Below, one piece after another: positions 1 through 10,559 of a stretch of 64,000 bases of DNA (positions are counted from its first letter, which is position 1; the number at the start of each line of letters is the position of its first letter). The translations under genes were made by a program, and so were the position numbers. The notes under the pieces are model-generated. The model was not told the origin of the DNA. It saw only the letters and a program-made list of their open reading frames with translations, and did not search any database. Origin of the DNA: Ambrosia x helenae (taxonomy: Eukaryota; Streptophyta; Magnoliopsida; Asterales; Asteraceae); contig CM061223.1 of NCBI GenBank assembly GCA_030844895.1, forward strand, positions 15,077,994-15,141,993. The letters are read 5' to 3'.

Positions 1-120
1 TCAGTGCTTTGCACATCAGTGCTTTGTCTACACATATCAGTGCTTTGTTTAACATGTTCATACATGAACTATAGTTTCTGTAGCATGTGTGTTAACTACT
101 AATACATGTTCACACCTTCA

Positions 121-235
121 AAACTCAACGACTGGTAGAGGCTATCATACCTGCTCAACAATCGGTAGAGGTTCCTACTCACTGACTGGTAGAAGTCTTT
201 TTCCTGCTCAACAGTTGGACTCATTTTTGGATACA
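121..235 (+). repeat. Tandem units CTCAACGAYTGGTAGAGG, first array
   Basis: Three to four imperfect units of about 30 bp, each with a core like CAACGACTGGTAGAGG. About 130 bp around them recur nearly identically at 3381-3507. That repeat is what shows both stretches to be the same internal region of element A. Confidence 0.75.
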
Positions 236-692
236 TGGTTAATCATATTATTTTACATGTGTGTCTAGAGTTATAGAAGGACACAAAACCCTAATGTAAG
301 GTAAATTGGTGATTGCGGTCCGGAACATAATCATGAATTTACACGTACGTTAAGGTAGTGTGAAATTCTATCAAGGTTTTCGGTAGTTGACCAATTATAA
401 ACCTTAGTTATCTGGTAGTTCATTTAGTCTTTCAATAGTCCATCAACTCATTCCTTTTAGGACTCCTAAAACTTAAGATTCTTATTCTCCTTGCTATTTC
501 AGATGAACCTAATCGAACCCTTAAAACTCACACATATCAAAACTCTTACCCAAATTATTCGAAACAGTTTATTCTATTACCTATAAATTTATGTCATGCC
601 TTAACTCGAAACTTCCCAAACCACCCTTGTCCTAATTTCTACCCAATCACCTTCAACCCTGTGTTTTCAATAAACTTCGGGACGAAGTTTCC

Positions 693-707
693 AAAAGTAG
701 GGGAGAC
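693..707 (+). other. Polypurine tract of element A
   Basis: AAAAGTAGGGGAGAC immediately before the LTR start TGTAAC. The same tract with its upstream GACGAAATTTCC block precedes the right LTR of element C (24087-24100), and a variant borders element D (38079-38095, minus strand). It would prime plus-strand DNA synthesis. Confidence 0.8.
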
Positions 708-1079
708 TGTAACATCGCAAAATTTTCCCCAAAATTTTAATACATAAAAAGCCCTTATATATATATATATTTTTTTTTATTACACCTTTATCATTAATAT
801 TATACAAATGTGCCTAAGTCTTTATTTATCCTAACTCACAACTTATATACATACATAAATGTATATAAATAATAATAATAATAATAATAATATGATTCTA
901 AATTCTTTTCTTTTTTCACATACAAGATTTTTTTTTAAATAAAGCCTTGAGTCAAATTGTCAAAGTCCTAGTCAAAGTCTTAGTCAAACAGTCAAAGTCT
1001 TAGTCAAATAGTCAATTCATCATAAAACCTTACTTTATGGTGTTGACCAATTTTAATGTCTAATTGAATCCAAAACTAG

Positions 1080-1086
1080 TATAAAA
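1080..1086 (+). promoter_or_regulatory. TATA box of LTR A
   Basis: TATAAAA in the LTR, about 190 bp upstream of the splice-donor-like site at 1272. Its position agrees with transcription starting inside the LTR. Confidence 0.5.
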
Positions 1087-1271
1087 ACCCACCTATGACC
1101 CATTATACTTTGCACCTCTAAATCGATTGTTTCAATCCGATTAAACTTTCCCTCATACCTTTCTTCTATAGTCTATTACTTCTACAATTGAAGCTTTGAT
1201 TATAAGCTCTTGTAATTGGCAACTTTGGGGCTACACATATTCTATTTCTCGAGACATAATACTTTGCTAAG

Positions 1272-1741
1272 GTGAGTTTACGTAACCATGTTTATGCGAT
1301 TCTTTATACTTGCAACAATTATTTAAGCAATTCAACATGCATGTCTAGTAGTAAACTTTATTGCCTCATGAATTAGTCAACAGTTTCAACGAGTTTCAAC
1401 GAGTTTCAACATTTACATAATCATTAGCTATGGCCAAGCCGGCGATACTCAATAATAGATCTATTGGATTGACAACCCCACCCGGATACGTGTACCTCCT
1501 ACATAGGTAACGTGGGTGATTGTTATCGTTCAACATATTACTAAGGTGAACCGTAGATGACGGGATGGACCTAAACTAGTCGGAGGTTTGATTATGTCAA
1601 CATATTATACTATTCATGTAGACTTAAATTTACGATAGACATACGAATTGCTAAACTTTTATACTTAAACTATATGCTTAACATGGATTATGTATTCTCA
1701 CCAACTTCTAGTTGACCCCCCCATTTTTCCAAACTCAACAG
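1272..1741 (+). other. Intron-like segment inside LTR A
   Basis: The donor is CTAAG/GTGAGTTTAC. The acceptor is CTCAACAG/GAAAT, with a branch-site-like TTGAC 26 nt upstream. The same donor, branch and acceptor layout is present in the LTRs of B, C and D, which share little other sequence. Splicing is inferred and there is no transcript evidence here. Confidence 0.5.
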
Positions 1742-1945
1742 GAAATACTGATGCATGAAGTCTAGAGCTAGCATGAGGAGATATTTGAAGTTTTAAACTT
1801 TGTTTGATTATTTGATGTAGACTTTAATGTAATTCAATTTTGTAATGAAATAAAGGATTATTTAAACATATGTATTACCATGAGCTACTGAACAATCATC
1901 AATACGTGACATCCCGATGTTTCCGCCATCGGTTGGGGTGTTACA

Positions 1946-1963
1946 GATTGGTATCAGAGCCAT
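1946..1963 (+). other. Primer-binding site (initiator tRNA-Met type), element A
   Basis: TGGTATCAGAGC starts three bases after the LTR end. It is complementary to the 3' end of plant initiator tRNA-Met. Elements B, C, D and F carry the same 12-mer. Confidence 0.85.
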
Positions 1964-2212
1964 GGTTATAGGGAATTAGGTTATTAGAAAAATAATATAG
2001 TCTATAACCATAGGATTTAACCAGTACTTGCTTCTTTTACTTGCTATTCTCTATCTCCCTCCTACTTCTTATCCCTACATTAATCCCTACGAGAAGGTTG
2101 CTCTCCATCACTGGATCCACTCTTAGACTAATAAGGCAAAACCCTCAGGTTTAACCTGAACCACCTTGAGATCTCGTCGAAGTTCTAGATTTTAATAACG
2201 AACACGTGCAAT

Positions 2213-2352
2213 CTGGAAGGGTGAACGCCTGTATTCTGAGTCTTCTGTCTAGGCTGGCATTGCGCATATATCCCAATCAGACGAGGGACCCGGATGCCTA
2301 CCTGGGAATTCTCGGGATGAGTGTTCACTTATAGGCTAAAGCATGTCTTCAC
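2213..2352 (+). other. Conserved leader block of element A
   Basis: It begins CTGGAAGGGTGAA and ends TAGGCTAAAGCATGTCTTC. The same two boundary motifs frame a shorter block in C (20706-20785) and in D (41154-41230, minus strand). It lies between the primer-binding site and gag, so an RNA packaging or dimerisation role is possible but unproven. Confidence 0.5.
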
Positions 2353-2491
2353 TATGTTATTGGAATCTGAAATCTTTGATACGTCAACGTTTTCGTTTAT
2401 TCGTTTTAATTAATGAATAAATGATTACATTCCTTATATCACCTCATTCATTTCATGCCACATTGAACCTTCATTGTGTCCCTTACAGATC

Positions 2492-3130
2492 ATGTCTCCA
2501 CGTCGCAGCACTCGCAATAACAGTGGTGAAAACCAAGAGGAAAGTAACAACAACCACAACAACAACAAAAACAACAAAGGTGTTGATGCCCAACTGGCTG
2601 CGATTATTTCCCAACAAATGGCGCAACAAATCAAAACTCTGGTTTCTAACTTGTTGGCTCAAGTCATCCTAATGAATGGGAACGGCAATGGAAATGGAAA
2701 TGGCGATGGAAATCACATAAAGAACGAGACCTTAGTTCGGAAAGGCGAGAAAACAAGTATTGTGGCCGCGGTAACTACCGAGAACCAGAAGCGCAAGACC
2801 AGGGATCCTAATGTAAACCTCACTACACAAGCTTCTAACAAGAAACCCTATACAAGAAACTTTCCATTGTGTAACACATGCAAACGACATCACCCCACTG
2901 TTTCAGTGTGTCGCCTGTGCACCAATTGTGGTAGGTATGGCCATCTGGTCAACACATGTCGTGAGTCCCCAAACCCTAACACCAACCAACCAACCAACCC
3001 TGCTCAGGTTGCTAATCTTAATCATCCTGGTAAATACAACTATGGTCAATGCTATGAATGTGGAAACCCAAATCATTTCTGTAACCGATGCCCTAAACTA
3101 AATCGAGATCAAGACCCTCCAGCTACTTAA
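2492..3130 (+). CDS. Gag-like nucleocapsid remnant, element A
   Basis: The ORF is open from 2474. I prefer the ATG at 2492, which reads MSPRRSTRNN, the usual opening of this gag type. There is a basic, Asn-rich N-terminus with an NGNG repeat near residues 65-75. The C-terminal part is Cys/His-rich, with CxxC pairs followed by a CCHC knuckle (C-x2-C-x3-GH-x4-C, CTNCGRYGHLVNTC) and a second one (CYECGNPNHFCNRC), as in nucleocapsid proteins that bind genomic RNA. At about 212 aa it lacks the large retrotransposon gag domain, and no protease or polymerase follows before the truncated LTR. It is therefore a minimal gag of a non-autonomous element or a deletion derivative. The related ORF in element C has the same arrangement. 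Confidence 0.7.
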   Translation: MSPRRSTRNNSGENQEESNNNHNNNKNNKGVDAQLAAIISQQMAQQIKTLVSNLLAQVILMNGNGNGNGNGDGNHIKNETLVRKGEKTSIVAAVTTENQKRKTRDPNVNLTTQASNKKPYTRNFPLCNTCKRHHPTVSVCRLCTNCGRYGHLVNTCRESPNPNTNQPTNPAQVANLNHPGKYNYGQCYECGNPNHFCNRCPKLNRDQDPPAT

Positions 3131-3314
3131 CAGCAAACCCCACCATTTGAATGATGTCTACTTTTTAATTCTATGTATTGACACTTTTTGATTCACGTAA
3201 TAAATTCAAGTATTATCATAACATCTGAGTGCATGCTTGTTTGAATGTGAACTAATTGCTATATCTATAATCATACTTGCTTACTTGTACAACAATTAGT
3301 TGACTACCAAACAA

Positions 3315-3475
3315 CCTACTCAACGATTGGTAGAGGTCATCATGTCTTTCCAACAGTCGGGGGAGGCCCTACAACCTGCTCAACGACTGGTAGAGGCTAT
3401 CATACCTGCTCAACAATCGGTAGAGGTTCCTACTCACTGACTGGTAGAAGTCTTTTTCCTGCTCAACAGTTGGAC
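3315..3475 (+). repeat. Tandem units CTCAACGAYTGGTAGAGG, second array
   Basis: About six degenerate units of roughly 30 bp, each built on CTCAACGATTGGTAGAGG. The last part duplicates 121-235. It is non-coding and belongs to the internal region of element A. Confidence 0.75.
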
Positions 3476-3507
3476 TCATTTTTGGATACATGGTTAATCA
3501 TATTATT

Positions 3508-3721
3508 TTAACTTAACATGTTTCAGGTTCTATTTGCTTGAAGATTTGAATTGATGCTTGAAGATATGTGTATAGTTTTATTCAATTTGATGTACAAATT
3601 CTAGAACTATTGTATGTAATTCATTTAAATCATTTAATGGAATCTATTATTCACCATGAGCTACTGAACAATCATCAATACGTGACATCCCGATGTTTCC
3701 GCCATCGGTTGGGGTGTTACA
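3508..3721 (+). repeat. Truncated LTR of element A (3' end only)
   Basis: The final 68 bp match the end of LTR A exactly and the rest is diverged. It begins about 12 nt upstream of an acceptor-like site (CATGTTTCAG). The internal 3' region, the polypurine tract and about 1 kb of LTR are missing, so one deletion joined internal sequence to the LTR tail, probably at the shared ACATGT. Confidence 0.7.
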
Positions 3722-4018
3722 CCTTAATGGTTTAAAAATTTAAGAGACCCTGTATTCTCACATGGCCAGCTTTATGTCGCATTGTCAAGAGTTAAAAGCA
3801 GGGCAGGAGTGAAGTTACTTATACTTGATGCTGATGGCCAAGTGAAGACTAATACAAAAAATGTGGTGTATAAAGAAATATTTAGTGATATTTGAATAGA
3901 ATGTGTATTGGTTTCTTTTAAATCTTAATAAAATATTTCTGCTACATTTTTTTATATGTTTTACCACTCAAAATAATTGTACGTTGGTGAGCCGCGTGTA
4001 ACGCGGACAAAGATCTAG
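3722..4018 (+). mobile_element. Helitron 3' end (fragment)
   Basis: Encodes the last 54 residues of a Pif1-type Helitron helicase and ends in hairpin CCGCGT-GTA-ACGCGG (3992-4006), then 8 nt, then CTAG followed by host T. This is the classic Helitron 3' terminus. The upstream part of the Helitron is absent and the fragment abuts the end of element A. The terminus closely matches that of the Helitron ending at 12253. Confidence 0.85.
3731..3895 (+). pseudogene. Helitron RepHel helicase, C-terminal 54 residues
   Basis: The reading frame is open to TGA and contains HGQLYVALSRV, helicase motif VI of Pif1/RecD-like enzymes, then a charged tail ending YKEIFSDI. In an intact Helitron this domain is fused to a rolling-circle Rep nuclease and unwinds DNA during transposition. 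Here only the C-terminus survives, cut at its 5' side by the junction with element A. The frame has no stop, so decay since truncation is limited. The second copy at 11842-12131 has a stop and a frameshift. Confidence 0.85.
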
Positions 4019-4865
4019 TATACAAATGAATAGTAACAATAAGAGTACCTACATCATTGTCATACTTTCTTATCTTTGACTAGTCTCAAATGAATTATAT
4101 GCCCTTTTCTCGTTAGAATTAAACGGAATTGTTATAATTAATATGATTATGACAACATACTATGTGACAAACCATTATTGTTTGTTCGCCAGCCAAATTT
4201 AAAAATCAATGTGATGACAATGTAGTTTTTTTCTTCTGTTAATGTTAATTTTTTTTAATTATATATATTTTTTGGGAAACTGATTGCGAACTTTGTATGG
4301 ATATACATAGTAAAATAGTTTACCATTTGAATCTTTAAGCTGGAAAATTGTCCACATCTAAATTATGGTAGTTGGGCTTTAAGAAACAAAAGTATTATTT
4401 TCTTTTAATAATACACAAATGAACTCACCAAAAGTTTAGAAAATACCTCACATTTTTTGTTGATGCAACTATAATTTAGAACATAAGAAAGCGTTCAGAA
4501 GACTTGTCGATTTGACCGGTTTTTACTTATTTGACAGATCAAAAGATTTTTTTTTTCATAAAAAAATACCTTTATCATATTCGTTATGAAAACTATAGAC
4601 CATATCAGCGGTTAAACTCCTAGCTTCAGTATTTCACTGGTCATTTTAGTGTCTATATCATTTCTTCCAAAAAAAACATTAAATATGAAATTATGTTTTA
4701 AGTTTTAACATTGATATATACATACACGTATTTAAAATATACAACCAATTTTATTTCTGTATTTTACTTGTGCACATGTGTCAGTCTAAAAAGTTTGGTC
4801 AGCCAAATTTAAGAGCATTATATAGTATTAAATTATGGATGAGTTATGCAATATGGTGTTTTACA
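4019..4865. other. AT-rich stretch, no gene seen
   Basis: About 850 bp of AT-rich DNA with no ORF of note, no LTR end and no terminal inverted repeat that I can support. It starts at the host T following the Helitron CTAG. Confidence 0.5.
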
Positions 4866-5370
4866 TTATGTTCATTTTATCAACTCAATAATTTTGTAAA
4901 TGTAAACACAGCCTTACCTTTTGACGTAGACCACTGAGCTCTAAATTCTTTCTCCATATAGTCATTTGTATTGTATATCATAACTTTATGAAAAATAATA
5001 TTTTTTGCCGATTATAAAATGCATACTTGAGAAGTAAGTTTCACTAACAACAAAAATTTTGTAATGGTATTGAAAACATTCAGTTTTTATTTCAATAAAC
5101 TAATAAACAGTGGCGGAACCAGAAACTTTTGACTAGAGGGTCAAAATCAATTTATATTTCAAATTTATTAATGTATTATAATTTTGTTTATCAATTGGTG
5201 TCATGTAAATAAAGTAGTAACCGGATAAAGTTTTATAAAATATAATTTAGATTAAAAAAACCCAAAAAGTTTTATAGTACAATATATCAGGAAATTAGAA
5301 AACAATAATAATGAAGTATTTATAATCAAAAGTTACAAATGGGATGCAATGCTTCCTTCAATATTACTAA

Positions 5371-6499
5371 GAGTACCCGTAGTGGCAACGTTGTGCAGCG
5401 CTATAGGCCCTATAGCGTCGGGGAACACCGCCCCCCCAGGCGCTATAGGGCGTTTTGGGTTTGAATCTTTACCCACATAACTGGCGTTTTGCATGGCATT
5501 GGGCACATAAATTGATTTGAATGCTTTTGACCGGGGTTGGGGTGGTTGTTCGAAGCATTGAATAAAAAAAAAATAATTGTTATATAAATATACATAACAC
5601 AAGACTCACACACACATATACATTCTTCACTTTGCTGCACAAACACTACACACACACACTTTGAAATTTTCTTGTGAGGGAAGAGATGAATCCTTTCGGT
5701 AGAGGTTTCGGGTTTGGTTCCCAAACCAGTGGCGACAACACCCGACCTATAGCTCCGGGTTCGGGTTCAAATCCGCAAACTTTCACGAACCTCTTAAACC
5801 AACCGTATGGTTGGGACCCGAACATGTATAATGTTAACATGGGAGGGAGTTTTGGGATGCCCATAGGAGGTGGGTTTGGCCAATCCCAAGTGTACGGGTC
5901 ATCCCAAATGTTCGGCTCTTCAAACGCTTGGCAAGAGTCGGTTCCGGAGACACAAGGCCCGGTTGAAGAGGAAGAGCCGTGATAAGTTAGTCCCGGCATT
6001 TGCTGAAATGAACCAGCGGCTCCAAGACTTGCGCGATATCGGGGCTCAGCGTATCCAAGAAAACCGAGAGGTCGTTGACATCATGAAGGAACGACAGTTT
6101 GAACGCGACTTTGCTTTTTACACGGCAAATCACGACCACCTAGAGGGGAAAGCGCTGGAAATGGCTTTGAGCCGAAAGGCAAAAATCGAAAAAAAATATG
6201 GTTTCTAGTATTTTTATCTTTTATTTATGGTTTGTAATTTTTTTTTTAGTATTTGTATTTTTTTTGTTTTAGTATTTGTAATTTTTTTATTTTTAATGAA
6301 ATATTATTAACTATTAAATATTCTTATTTAAATAAAAAACAATAATTAACCAATCATTACCAATCATTTATAACCCCCACATAACCCCCCTTCCCACTAC
6401 ACCCTCTTTTTCCATAACCCCAACATAACCCCTTTTCTATTACTTTTTAATATTTTAATCCTATAACCCCCACATAACTATCCACCACTACACATACCC
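5371..6499 (+). mobile_element. PIF/Harbinger element nested in the hAT (1.13 kb)
   Basis: The left end GAGTACCCGTAGTGG and right end (reverse complement GGGTATGTGTAGTGG) form imperfect terminal inverted repeats flanked by TAA on both sides (5368-5370, 6500-6502). A three-base TWA duplication is typical of PIF/Harbinger. The right subterminal region repeats ATAACCCCNACATAACCCC. It carries a broken ORF1 and no transposase, so it would depend on a related element for movement. Confidence 0.8.
5686..6208 (+). pseudogene. Harbinger ORF1-like (MYB/NAM-associated type) remnant
   Basis: The frame from ATG 5686 gives a Gly/Phe/Asn-rich N-terminus (MNPFGRGFGFGSQ...) and ends at TGA 5980-5982 after an acidic EEEEP stretch. 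The homologous continuation is in another frame (from about 5975 to the stop at 6206-6208), an acidic and basic helical segment with EMNQRLQDLRDI, MKERQFERDFAFY and LSRKAKIEKKYGF. This resembles the C-terminal coiled part of the DNA-binding ORF1 proteins of plant PIF/Harbinger elements. The MYB-like DNA-binding domain expected between them is missing, so an internal deletion plus a frameshift is likely. Family assignment is from remembered resemblance. Confidence 0.6.
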
Positions 6500-6971
6500 T
6501 AATGTTTAGCTGTACTAAAACCTACTTTACCTCTTGTACTCGTATGATAAATAATTTAAAAAAATATATGAAAGAAAGAAGTTTGATAATGGGCTTAATT
6601 AGATTGGGCCCAAAAAAAGAAGTTAAACCTAAATATATAACTATCATATATATCCGTCTTCTTCAAATCTCACTGCACTCTATAACCTTCAATCTGCTCG
6701 CCGGAAAGCAAGTGCAATTCGGAAACGAAATCTTATCTAATTTCATTTTTACATTTCTTTCCACATTTCAGCTACTATATGAAGGGTCAAACTCTAAAAA
6801 ATCCATTAGACTTTGGATACCCCTCTAAAGAAAGGTTGGCCAGCCGGAGGGTCAGCGGACCCTCCTGACCCTCCTTTGAATCCGCCCCTGCTAATAAAGT
6901 GCTTGTATCATAAGGCTGGCATGGATTAGATTAATATTAAGCAAAGCAAATTGAATTTGATGTATTGTCAT

Positions 6972-7272
6972 TACGGTGGAGTGACATCCTCCTTGCTTTC
7001 TTTATAAGAGGTGGGAAGTTCGAGTCCTATCGGCAGCAAGATGCTGCTGGTGGATCGGGTTTTACCAATTTTCTACTGTCGTGCTTTCGGGCGGGTGGGG
7101 GTCGGGTTTTCCCCGGTGTTGGGAACTACATGGGCGGGCCTTGGCTACCCAACTGCTCCCGGAACGCTGGGGTCGCGGGGGCCTGTCCATAGTGTGGGGG
7201 CTCATATGGGTAGTCGGACAGAAATGTTAGTTGGGTAGTCGGCCAGAAATATTAGTTGGCCATTAAAAAAAA
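6972..7272 (+). mobile_element. SINE-like insertion (about 300 bp)
   Basis: GC-rich insert with a B-box-like GTTCGAGTCC (7019-7028), an A-box-like TGGAGTGAC about 40 bp upstream, and an A-rich tail before TCATGC. The inverted arm at 12610-12625 runs straight from TGTATTGTCAT into the flanking sequence without it, so it is an insertion. The target duplication is short or decayed (TCAT). Confidence 0.55.
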
Positions 7273-7611
7273 TCATGCTTTATGAATTTTTTGTTTTTAC
7301 TAAGGTTGTAAGTTATGTGTAGTTAGTACATAATGTTTCCGTAGGTTTCTACAAGTTTCTTCCACGAATTTAAACCTGCAACCTTTTCCTTCTATCATCT
7401 CCGCTTCTTTTCAATGTCCGCTCTTCTATCATCGAGCTAGTTTCGCTTCTTTATGCGTTCTCACATCTAGTATCATTTGTCTAAGACCTAGTGAAGACAA
7501 TGTTTTGTTGTTTTCTCTTACAAATTGAATAATTTAAGGTTATGTACAGAAATAAAACCGAAATTCGAATCTGACTTTTTGAAACATGGTTAGGATCAAT
7601 GCTTTATCATA
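7273..7611. other. Unassigned AT-rich spacer
   Basis: Flank between the SINE-like insert and the Helitron 5' end. I see no ORF or terminal repeat. The last base, A at 7611, is the host base of the Helitron insertion. Confidence 0.4.
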
Positions 7612-10559
7612 TCTATACAACTAATATATGAAACTCAATGTGGACACTTGTCAATCCCGCATTGAGCCTCCAATCACATAACCAATCAATTTGTGCCAAG
7701 TGTCTCATTGTGAGATTTTATAAAAATTTTAATTTTTTTAAATCAAAAATCATTTATTAGTTTGGTCAAAATCGGTCATTAATATTAATTTTCCCATTAA
7801 TAAGTTTCCTATTTGTTAATCAAAACCAATCTTTCTAATAACTTTCTCTCTCTAAACTCTTCTCTGCAGCAATCTTCTCCATTACAATTTGAGAGACACC
7901 CTAATTCTTATTCAACATCCATGACGCTCATCTTTTCCTCCGCAATTGTCTCTATCCATCATTTCTTTATGATATCCTAAAATCGATATCGTGTTTATTG
8001 TTAATAGAACAATATTTGTTATAAATTGTTCTTCAATCGCAACCATAAGTTGTTCTTCTTTTATCGACACCACCATTCCTATGTTTACCGATTAGGGTTT
8101 TTCGACGCCACCATGTTTTGTTGATATGTAAGTTTTTGTTTCTGATTTGTATTTTTTATAATTTGATTTTGGAATATTTACATTCTCGCTGAAGCTTTGT
8201 TCTTCATCCACTGTACTAAGTTTGATTTCCCCCTTTTCTATTTGATTTTGTCATTTAGGGTTTGTTCAGTTAATTTGTAATTTATTGCGTTTCCATGGTT
8301 TGTCTGTTTTAGGTGTTGAATAAGAATTTATCAAAGCATCTGATGGTTCAAATCTAAAAATGGGGTGGTCGAATAAGGCGATGGTCAAAAGGTTTCATTT
8401 GGATTTGATATTGTTCAATTCTGACTTATGAGGTTATTATTACTTTAATTTCAATGTTTAGATTTATTAGATTAGGGTTCATGTTTCTCAATAAGAAACA
8501 TACTGATTTTATTACTTTAATTTCAATGTTTATGGTTATTTGATTAGGTGTTGTGTGTTGTTGTTTAGGTTACTTTGGCGATTAGGGTTCTTGTTTCTCT
8601 TTTTACTAATTTATTCGATTAGGGCGATTAGTCTTCATGTCCTATTATGTATTGTTCTTTGATAGTTTTCACTTATTATGTTTTCTGAATTTTTGATTCT
8701 TTGCTGATGTTTCAATGTTTTCAGGATTCATTGATACCTGATTGAATGTTTCTGTTTCAATATTATGTATGTATATGTATTCAAAACTGTTTCAATGTTT
8801 ATGTATTGATCTATTCATCCCTGTCTGAATGTTTATGTTTCAATATATTCATCCCTGTACTTTTCAATTTTGATTAATTATGTATCATTCTGTTTGTTTC
8901 TGTCATTAAGCTATTCATTTGGTCATCAAATCGTATTAATATTAATCATATTCTATTTGTGTTTTTTTCTAATACAGGTGTTTCAAAGCTGGTGTCATAA
9001 TCGTGTACGGCTTTTGGGTCAAATCAGAAAGTAACCATCGTGTTTGTTTGGTAAGTAATAAAATGAAGTTATTACCTTCAAATTACAAAGTTGCAATAAT
9101 AACGTTCAATTAAAACACATTTCTTGTAATTAAACAGTTTCTAAAATTCGAATTACTACAAATTCGAAAATTTGAAATTCGAATTACTTAAAAAATTTTA
9201 AGTTTTAAGTTTTAATTACACCAAAAATTCAAATTTTTAGTTTTTTTTTAATAATGGTAAGTAATTATACCCCACAGTTACTAAAATTCGAATTACTAAA
9301 AATTCGAAAAATTCATATTCGAAAAAATTCAAAATTTTTAAATTTTAAATTCAAATTACACCAAAAATTCGTATGGGTTAAATTGTTCTTTGACTAAACA
9401 TGATGACGACTATAAGTTTGAGAGGTAAGTGTTGGATCGATTTTGTACATACGTTTTTGGTTTGATTTTACAGTTTGTGTTCTAATTATTATGTTATATT
9501 CATGCTTTCATCATGAATCGTTTATTGATGGATGAATTGTTTAATATACGAGTTTTTTTATCTCGATATACAGGACGGGTGATTATTAGCCTCAATCCCA
9601 GAGACTGTTCACCTCAGGTAAGAGTTTCTAATCTTTTTTATTTAGTTGCTAATCAATATTTCTCATGCTCATGTTATGAATTACATTCAATATACCTCTA
9701 AAACGATTATCAGGTTTAGTTATAGATAACTAATTTCAATTTATGTCCCCTAAAGTGATTTTTATATTTTATTAATTCAATGTTTTGTTTGCTTTTTTTA
9801 AGCTGGAATCTGGATTGGTAAATTGAATAATTGATGAAGATTCGTATGGTGAGATGGTTCACCTCACGGTAATAGTTTCTAATCTTTTTTATTTAGTTGT
9901 TACTATTATTATCTAGAATTCAAAAATCAAAATATTTAAGTTCGAATTATACAAAATTTCAAATTTTGAGTTTTGGTTAATAATGGTAAGAAATTACACA
10001 CACTAATTATTCTTTTAACTACACATTTAATAAGATTCAAAGTCTTTACATAAGTAGTGTCAACTCTCCAATTAATACATTAAATGATCATATTAGTTGT
10101 GCTATATTATTCATATTGGTAATCAATTAAATATCGAATTTTGAATTTCAAAATTTCAAATTAAAGTTCGAAATGTTTAAATTCTAATTTGACAAATTTT
10201 AAAATTTTGAATTTTGGTTAATAATTACACTAACTAATTATCCTTTAATTTACACAGTTAATATGATTCAAAGTCCCTACATAAGTTGTGTCAACTCTTA
10301 TTAATACATTAATTGATCATATTAATTGCCCTGTATTATCCTAAAATTATTTTAGCTTATATTGGTAATCAATTAAATAACGAATTATCAATTTCACATT
10401 TCAAATTAAAATTTGAAATATTTAAATACGAATTAGACAAAATTTCAAATTTCAAATTTTGTTTAATAATGTAACAAATTACACATACTAATTATGCTTT
10501 TAATTACACATTTTGAATGACTTAATCTTTTAAAAAATTAAAATTTTGAATTAAAGTTA

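Larger units (their letters stand above)
1..707 (+). mobile_element. Element A: 3' internal region of a Ty3/gypsy-type element
   Basis: Non-coding stretch ending in a polypurine tract next to an LTR, so it is the 3' internal part of an LTR retrotransposon whose left side is outside the window. It starts with three copies of a 12-mer (ATCAGTGCTTTG) and holds an array of about 30-bp units that recurs at 3315-3475. Positions about 295-370 resemble the reverse complement of 38750-38830 in element D, so this non-coding domain is shared between families. No long ORF is seen. Confidence 0.7.
708..1945 (+). repeat. LTR of element A (complete, 1238 bp)
   Basis: Runs from TGTAACATCG to GGGGTGTTACA with TG...CA ends. 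The last 68 bp recur exactly at the end of the truncated copy (3654-3721). It holds a TATA box at 1080-1086, splice-like signals at 1272 and 1741, a palindrome-centred block near 1450-1485 that is also found in the LTRs of B, C and D, and a terminal hairpin CGATG...CATCG. It lies between a polypurine tract and a primer-binding site, so one LTR is shared by two partial elements. Confidence 0.85.
5108..6890. mobile_element. Non-autonomous hAT element (1.78 kb)
   Basis: The ends are CAGTGGCGGAACCAGA on the left and, reverse-complemented, CAGGGGCGGATTCAAA on the right. It is flanked by a perfect 8-bp duplication CTAATAAA (5100-5107 and 6891-6898). CAG...CTG ends with an 8-bp duplication are diagnostic of hAT. 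No transposase is present. The interior carries the Harbinger element at 5371-6499. Confidence 0.88.
4866..6971 (+). repeat. Inverted duplication, arm 1 (4866-5107 and 6891-6971)
   Basis: These two flanks of the hAT element read continuously as the reverse complement of 13303 down to 12610. For example, the run CTCAATAATTTTGTAAATG (4883 onward) is matched in inverse near 13280. The other arm has no hAT insertion, so it serves as an empty-site reference. Confidence 0.8.

Noticed and set aside
121..3475. CRISPR-like array from CTCAACGAYTGG repeats
   Set aside because: Units are degenerate, adjacent without distinct spacers, and sit in a plant retrotransposon.
7011..7238. Two overlapping GC-rich ORFs
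   Set aside because: They lie within the SINE-like insertion and have no conserved motif.
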